Assembly: GCA_030951065.1 (NCBI GenBank)
Contig: JAUZQH010000182.1
Span: forward strand, 1 to 14,835
Length of the DNA: 14,835 bases
DNA from: Mariprofundus sp.
GTDB taxonomy: Bacteria > Pseudomonadota > Zetaproteobacteria > Mariprofundales > Mariprofundaceae
Direction: 5' to 3'
Below the pieces are notes generated by a model. The model was not told the DNA's origin, searched no databases, and saw nothing but the letters and a program-made list of their open reading frames with translations. Shown piece by piece: positions 14,753 to 14,835 of this stretch; position 1 is the first letter of the stretch; the number at the start of each line of letters is the position of its first letter. A program made the translations under genes and the position numbers.

Positions 14753-14835
14753 ATGACATATAACGTTTACGGCGTAGGCAACGCGATCATGGATTTGCAG
14801 GTGCAATGCGAGAATAGCTTCCTTGATACAGCCGG
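14753..14835 (+). CDS. PfkB-family carbohydrate kinase, N-terminal fragment, cut by window edge
   Basis: Only 27 codons are present: MTYNVYGVGNAIMDLQVQC, then ENSFLDTA. The pattern VYGVGNAIMDLQV is the first beta strand of PfkB/ribokinase-type sugar and nucleoside kinases (usually YGVGNALVDxxV), with the Asp that contacts the substrate sugar. The exact form resembles proteins annotated as adenosine kinase-like PfkB members. The ATP-binding and catalytic residues lie past the edge, so the substrate cannot be read. The strong Shine-Dalgarno and the upstream promoter candidate suggest that a new transcription unit begins here. Confidence 0.75.
   Translation, partial: MTYNVYGVGNAIMDLQVQCENSFLDTA

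Overview
The window is about 14.8 kb of compact bacterial chromosome with balanced base composition. It carries gram-negative envelope proteins (an OmpA-family protein and a lipoprotein) and an IlvD very close to the E. coli type. This fits a proteobacterium; the NadA type and gene mix would suit a marine lineage such as Zetaproteobacteria, but that lineage is only a guess. I see no rRNA, tRNA, CRISPR array, transposase or phage gene.

Region 1 (1-5590, all minus strand) is a fatty-acid operon read right to left: thiolase fadI, then fadJ (enoyl-CoA hydratase/3-hydroxyacyl-CoA dehydrogenase), then a long-chain acyl-CoA synthetase, then lipB, whose 3' part is cut by the window edge. FadI and fadJ overlap by 4 bp. 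FadJ and the synthetase overlap by 14 bp, with a strong Shine-Dalgarno inside fadJ. The set covers fatty-acid activation plus hydration, oxidation and thiolysis. The acyl-CoA dehydrogenase step is missing here.

Region 2 (5591-7860) is an error-prone repair module, also minus strand. It has a UmuD-like protease that retains a LexA-type DNA-binding domain, followed by a UmuC-type Y-family polymerase. A perfect 16-bp palindrome sits just upstream of the likely start of the UmuD-like gene. A 122-bp element with 10-bp inverted ends and three CTTCGTG repeats fills the gap between the two genes, and its end supplies the probable ribosome binding site of umuC.

Region 3 (7913-8860) holds a small NrtS-type nitrate/nitrite transporter gene, divergent from the UmuD-like gene. 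It runs tail to tail, with no spacer, into a gene for an uncharacterised glycine-zipper/TPR lipoprotein.

Region 4 (8939-14835) has ilvD (branched-chain amino acid synthesis) on the minus strand, divergent from a plus-strand cluster. That cluster is nadA (NAD synthesis), a periplasmic OmpA-domain protein starting at TTG and overlapping nadA, and a LOG-family Rossmann protein. After a likely promoter comes the first 27 codons of a PfkB-family kinase. The part most worth a second look is 7073-7913: the LexA/UmuD hybrid, its palindrome, the inserted element and the divergent nrtS.
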